A stretch of 35,345 nt of DNA from Thermoleophilaceae bacterium (GTDB taxonomy: Bacteria > Actinomycetota > Thermoleophilia > Solirubrobacterales > JACPNS01). Of the stretch, positions 31,934-35,345 are shown piece after piece (position 1 is the stretch's first letter; the number at the start of each line of letters is the position of its first letter). The stretch spans positions 1 to 35,345 of the forward strand of contig JAEMRJ010000009.1 in NCBI GenBank assembly GCA_016463365.1, in the 5' to 3' direction. The notes beneath the pieces are model-generated. The model was not told where the DNA came from, searched no databases, and saw nothing but the letters and a program-made list of their open reading frames with translations. The position numbers and the translations under genes are program-made.

Positions 31934-33406
31934 ATGGAGTTCTCACCGCTGACAACCAGTGGCGGGTCCCGCGTGGGCGGACGCGCTCTGCCACGGCTCT
32001 CGAGCGACATGGCCTGGGCCGCGCTGCTCGCGATCCTTGCCGCAGCCGCTTCGGCGGTCGTGATCGGCGGCGGCACGAACGCCGTCCGCGGCCTGGTGGC
32101 GCTGGGCTGCGCAGCGTTGCTGCTGGCACTGATCGATCGCGATCCCGCAAAGGGTGTGCTGGCCACCTTCGCATTCCTCACGCTGCTCGGACTCACGCGA
32201 AGACTGCTGATTCCGGCCGTCGGATGGACCGGCAACGACCCGCTCGTGCTTGTCGGCCCCGCGATCGCCGCGACACTCGTTGTCAGGCAGTTCGTGGTCG
32301 AGCGCCGCGAGCTGGTCACCGATCGGCTCTCCGGCCTGGTCTGCGCCGTGTTCGCACTGGTCGTACTTGAGGCCTTCAACCCGCGCAACGGTTCGATCAT
32401 GGTCGGGCTGGCGGGAATCATCTTTCTCGGGGCGCCGATGCTGTGGTTCTTCGTCGCCCGCGAACAGCTGCGCGGAGACGCGATTTCGCAACTGCTCTGG
32501 CTTGTGCTCGGGGCGGCGACGCTGGTTGCTCTCTACGGCCTGTTTCAGACCTGGGCAGGGCTCCCGTCCTGGGATGCGCAGTGGGCAAAAATTGCTGAGT
32601 ACAACGCGCTGCGTGGCGGCTCCGGATCGATCAGCGTGTTCGGGACGTTTGCCAGTTCGGCGGAGTTCTCGATCTACGTCGGCGCCGGCGCCGTGGTTGC
32701 CTGCGGGCTGGGATTCTCTGGTCGGCCGATCGCCCTCGTCCCATTGGTGATACTGCTGCCCGCGCTGCTGCAGTCCTCAAACCGCACCGCAGTCGTGCTG
32801 AGCATCGTCGCCATCGCGACGATGGCGGTGCTTCGTAGCGTGCCCGCCCGGGTGATCCCGGTGGCACTGGCGATCATCATCGTGGCGACGATCTTTGCGG
32901 CGCCGGCGATTTCATCGGCCCTCCAGGCCGGCGCCAGCAGCACTTCAAACGAGCGTCTTCAGTACCAGCTGTCGGGGATCAGTCAGCCGCTCAGCAGCGA
33001 GCGTTCGACCGCGGGCGTCCACTGGACGCTTTTCTACGATGGAATCCGTCGCGGCATCAGCGATCCGTTCGGCTCTGGCAGCGGAGCAACCAATCGGGCG
33101 TCCGCGCTCTTCGGAGGAGACGGAAACGCGCGCAGCGCAAACACCGAAGTGGACCTCTCGAACGTGTTCGTTTCGCTGGGGCTGGTCGGTGGTCTGCTTT
33201 ATCTGGCGTTGATGTTCACCGCGTTTCGCGACTCCGCCCGCAACTTCGTGCGGCGACAGGACGGGCAGTCGCTGGCGATCATCGGACTTCTGGTCGCCAC
33301 GCTCGGCGGCTGGATGAGCGGCGGGCACTACGCCACGGCGCCGCTTGTCTGGCTTCTGCTGGGCGTGACCGCAGCGTGGGCGCGACCGAAAAACAGCCTT
33401 TCGTAG
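31934..33406 (+). CDS. O-antigen ligase/polymerase-like membrane protein (Wzy/WaaL type)
   Basis: A 490-residue polytopic membrane protein with roughly 10-12 hydrophobic segments and a long extracytoplasmic loop (~330-400) before the last helices. The segment LLQSSNRTAVVLSIVAIATM corresponds to the SR-containing helix start of the O-antigen ligase domain (Wzy_C), and DPFGSGSGATNR and VDLSNVFVSLGLVGGLLYLA match the loop and following helix (the usual H-N-x(n)-E-x-G-x-x-G pattern is only partly kept). It would polymerise or ligate repeat units outside the membrane after the flippase. The ATG at 31934 was chosen; an ATG near 32009 would still keep all helices. Its last 79 bp overlap the end of a convergent glycosyltransferase gene. 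Confidence 0.82.
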   Translation: MEFSPLTTSGGSRVGGRALPRLSSDMAWAALLAILAAAASAVVIGGGTNAVRGLVALGCAALLLALIDRDPAKGVLATFAFLTLLGLTRRLLIPAVGWTGNDPLVLVGPAIAATLVVRQFVVERRELVTDRLSGLVCAVFALVVLEAFNPRNGSIMVGLAGIIFLGAPMLWFFVAREQLRGDAISQLLWLVLGAATLVALYGLFQTWAGLPSWDAQWAKIAEYNALRGGSGSISVFGTFASSAEFSIYVGAGAVVACGLGFSGRPIALVPLVILLPALLQSSNRTAVVLSIVAIATMAVLRSVPARVIPVALAIIIVATIFAAPAISSALQAGASSTSNERLQYQLSGISQPLSSERSTAGVHWTLFYDGIRRGISDPFGSGSGATNRASALFGGDGNARSANTEVDLSNVFVSLGLVGGLLYLALMFTAFRDSARNFVRRQDGQSLAIIGLLVATLGGWMSGGHYATAPLVWLLLGVTAAWARPKNSLS

Positions 33407-34518
33407 GCGTCGGCCACGCTGTCCAGAGAAAAGCCACCGGCCAGTTCGTGGGCGCGGGCGCCGAGCCGCAGGCGCAGAGCGGGGTCCGCGAGCACCTCAA
33501 GCGCTGTGGCGATGCTTTCAGCACTGCCGTCAACGATCAGCCCGCTTCGCTGATCCTCCACGAAGTCGCGCACGCCGTGCGCGGGTGCGACGACCACAGG
33601 AAGACCGACAGCGCAGGCTTCCAGCACAGCGTTGCCCCAGGGCTCATATGCGCTTGGCATGGTCAATGCGTCTGCAGCTGAGAGATAACGCTCAGGGGCG
33701 GTGACCGACCCGACGAAGTGGACGCGCGATTCAACGCCGACCGCTCGAGCGTGTTGGAGCATCGACGCGACATCGCCCGGTCCGACGACGATCAGGCGCC
33801 AGTCGGTCTGATCCGCCAGCGCCTCGATCACCTGCGGAAGACCCTTGCGTCGCCAGTCGCCGCCCAGAAGAACCGCGACCGGCTGATCGTCGGCGATGGC
33901 GAGTTCCTGGCGGATCGCCCGCCGTGCGGCCGGGTCCAGCTGAAAACGCTCAAGGTCCACACCGTTCGGGATCGTGCGCGCCGGTCGCATTGCCGGGAAC
34001 AGCTCATCGAGCTCGGCGGTTCCCGAGCGCGACATCGCGACAAGTGAGTCGCATCGCGAAGGCCTGTAGATCAGGCGTTCGCCGCCGCGACTCAGGAACG
34101 CGGCAAGCCGCGCGCTGACCCGGTGGGCGATTCCGGTACCGCTTGCACGCGACTCTCGCCCCGGCTGGCGGGCCCACGCCGCGTGGCAGAAGGGGACCTT
34201 CGCTGCGTCGGAGTGGTTGAGGACGATCGCACCCATGGTGTAGAGCGCTCCGCTTCGGCGGCGTGCGACGACGATCGATCCGAAGATGAAGAACCACAGG
34301 TACGCGAGCGGAAAAGGTCGCTGCGGCCCGGAGACCTCGACCGTCGTCAGCCGCTCGTGCGGTTCGAGCTCGATGCGTCGGCCGATGGCGCAGACGGTGA
34401 CGCCGCGGTCGAGCAGGCGCGTGACCAGCTCTGCGAGTTGCGACTCCATGCCGCCGAACGGGCCGATGTCGTGCGCGACCACGGTCAGGTTGCGCGGTGT
34501 CGACTCAGCGTCGTGCAC
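33328..34518 (-). CDS. GT4-family glycosyltransferase
   Basis: A 396-residue GT-B glycosyltransferase. The N-terminal domain begins VVAHDIGPFGGMESQLAEL, with the typical GG loop. The donor domain has VAVLLGGDWRRKGLPQVIEA, WRLIVVGPGD, RVHFVGSVTAPERYLSAAD and the E-x7-E motif in YEPWGNAVLEA. It starts at a GTG (34518) inside the 3' end of the upstream GT2 gene (14-bp overlap), so the two are translationally coupled on the minus strand. Its 3' end runs 79 bp into the convergent Wzy-like gene. Same broad pathway as the plus-strand glycan genes; donor unknown. Confidence 0.9.
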   Translation of the reverse strand: MHDAESTPRNLTVVAHDIGPFGGMESQLAELVTRLLDRGVTVCAIGRRIELEPHERLTTVEVSGPQRPFPLAYLWFFIFGSIVVARRRSGALYTMGAIVLNHSDAAKVPFCHAAWARQPGRESRASGTGIAHRVSARLAAFLSRGGERLIYRPSRCDSLVAMSRSGTAELDELFPAMRPARTIPNGVDLERFQLDPAARRAIRQELAIADDQPVAVLLGGDWRRKGLPQVIEALADQTDWRLIVVGPGDVASMLQHARAVGVESRVHFVGSVTAPERYLSAADALTMPSAYEPWGNAVLEACAVGLPVVVAPAHGVRDFVEDQRSGLIVDGSAESIATALEVLADPALRLRLGARAHELAGGFSLDSVADAYERLFFGRAHAAVTPSRSQTSGAVA

Positions 34519-35345
34519 GCGGGGCCCAGTCCTCGTGGTCGCGCTCGCGCGACCAGACGCGAAGCGCAGCGACCCGACCCCAGCTCGCGTTCACGCAGCG
34601 CATCACGGCTTCGAGTGGGCCGAGGCGCCCGATCGCGATCGTGCGCACGGCGCCGAACGGCCCCGGCGTGGGCGGTACGCCGATGATCATCAGATACAGC
34701 CCGGCGCGTAGCCGCTGTCCTGCGGGCAGCCAGCGCATCAGCACCAACATTTCGTTGAAGGCTGTGTCACGAAGCGCACGTCCACTGGGTCTGTCGCGCT
34801 GGTCCGCGCCGGTGCGCGGCGCCGCGTTGTGGAAGACGGCCGCATCGGGCGTGTAGATGACGCGCCAGCCTGCAGCATGCACCCGTAGTGAGGCTTCGGA
34901 ATCGTTTGCGACCTGAGCGCCTTCGCCGCGCAGCGACTCGTCGAAGCGGCAGAGGTCGCGACGGAAACTCATGTTTGCGCCGCGCAGCCACTGCACCTCG
35001 CGCGCCGCACCGTCGCCGGCGTGATGATTGCCGCTCGGGCATCCGAGTCTGGTGAGCCGTCCGACGCGGAGCCGGTCGCTGCTCTGCGCGGCGGTGACCT
35101 GCGGGACGATCAGCTTGCCACCGACCGCGCCGACCGTGCGGTCCTCGAACTGCTCTGCGAGGCGCAACAACCAGTCGCGCCTGGGCACGGCGTCGTCGTC
35201 GATGAACGCGATCAACTCGCAGCGCGCTCTGGCCAGGGCGGTGTTGAGCGCATGGGTCTGGCCAGGCCTGCGGACCCGGACGACCTCGAACTGAAGCGTT
35301 TCTTCGATCAGCCCCGGCAGCGCTGCTGAGGTGACCTCGTCGTCC
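34505..35345 (-). CDS. GT2-family glycosyltransferase (N-terminus outside the window)
   Basis: Partial gene, at least 279 codons; the frame is open through the right edge of the window. The GT-A fold is clear: RRPGQTHALNTALARARCEL, then the metal-binding IAFIDDDAVPRRDWL, then VGAVGGKLIVP, QWLRGANMSFRRDL and the acidic EGAQVANDSEASLRVHAAG with a late FHNAA. It resembles cell-wall or capsule GT2 enzymes. The end overlaps the start of the downstream GT4 gene by 14 bp. The true start is beyond base 35345. Confidence 0.9.
   Translation of the reverse strand, partial: DDEVTSAALPGLIEETLQFEVVRVRRPGQTHALNTALARARCELIAFIDDDAVPRRDWLLRLAEQFEDRTVGAVGGKLIVPQVTAAQSSDRLRVGRLTRLGCPSGNHHAGDGAAREVQWLRGANMSFRRDLCRFDESLRGEGAQVANDSEASLRVHAAGWRVIYTPDAAVFHNAAPRTGADQRDRPSGRALRDTAFNEMLVLMRWLPAGQRLRAGLYLMIIGVPPTPGPFGAVRTIAIGRLGPLEAVMRCVNASWGRVAALRVWSRERDHEDWAPRARR

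Overview
The window is high-GC actinobacterial DNA. The rpoC tail, the wealth of secreted propeller and Ig-like proteins, and the codon usage suggest a Thermoleophilia/Solirubrobacterales-type member of the Actinomycetota. That placement is an inference, because no rRNA or complete marker gene is present. The ORFs are tightly packed and genes often overlap by 4 bp (ATGA or GTGA). No tRNA, rRNA, CRISPR array, transposase or integrase was seen.

Layout. (1) 1-316: 3' end of rpoC and a strong intrinsic terminator. (2) 320-1229, minus strand: a two-gene Xre/nucleotidyltransferase toxin-antitoxin-like module with a perfect operator palindrome at its promoter. (3) 1426-12553, plus strand: an FtsH-family AAA metalloprotease followed by four overlapping or nearly abutting genes for exported proteins. 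These are two propeller-like proteins (the second also carries a metallophosphoesterase-like domain without recognisable metal ligands, an Ig-like domain and a C-terminal membrane anchor), a lectin/FGE-fold-like protein, and another propeller plus Ig-like protein. (4) 12561-26232, plus strand: an orphan PstS-like phosphate-binding protein behind a PHO-box-like repeat, then two giant paralogous secreted proteins of 2060 and 1753 residues. Each giant has a TolB-like propeller and 14 or 12 Ig-like repeats with paired cysteines. The first ends in the second half of a PstS domain; the second ends in a lysine-rich domain. (5) 26250-33406, plus strand: exopolysaccharide or O-antigen-like genes: GT4, a fused GT4-GT4, a Wzx-type flippase, GT2, and a Wzy/ligase-type membrane protein. 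(6) 33328-35345, minus strand: a convergent GT4 and a GT2 that runs off the window.

Reading it as a whole: the window looks like a cell-envelope island. A membrane protease is coupled to exported proteins, phosphate-binding modules are recombined with long Ig-like stalks, and a polysaccharide assembly line follows. The most unusual item is the giant Ig-repeat protein with a half PstS domain at its C-terminus, next to a full-length PstS-like relative. Within it lies a 484-bp perfect direct repeat that indicates recent internal duplication or gene conversion. The idea that these parts form one phosphate-responsive surface system is inference.
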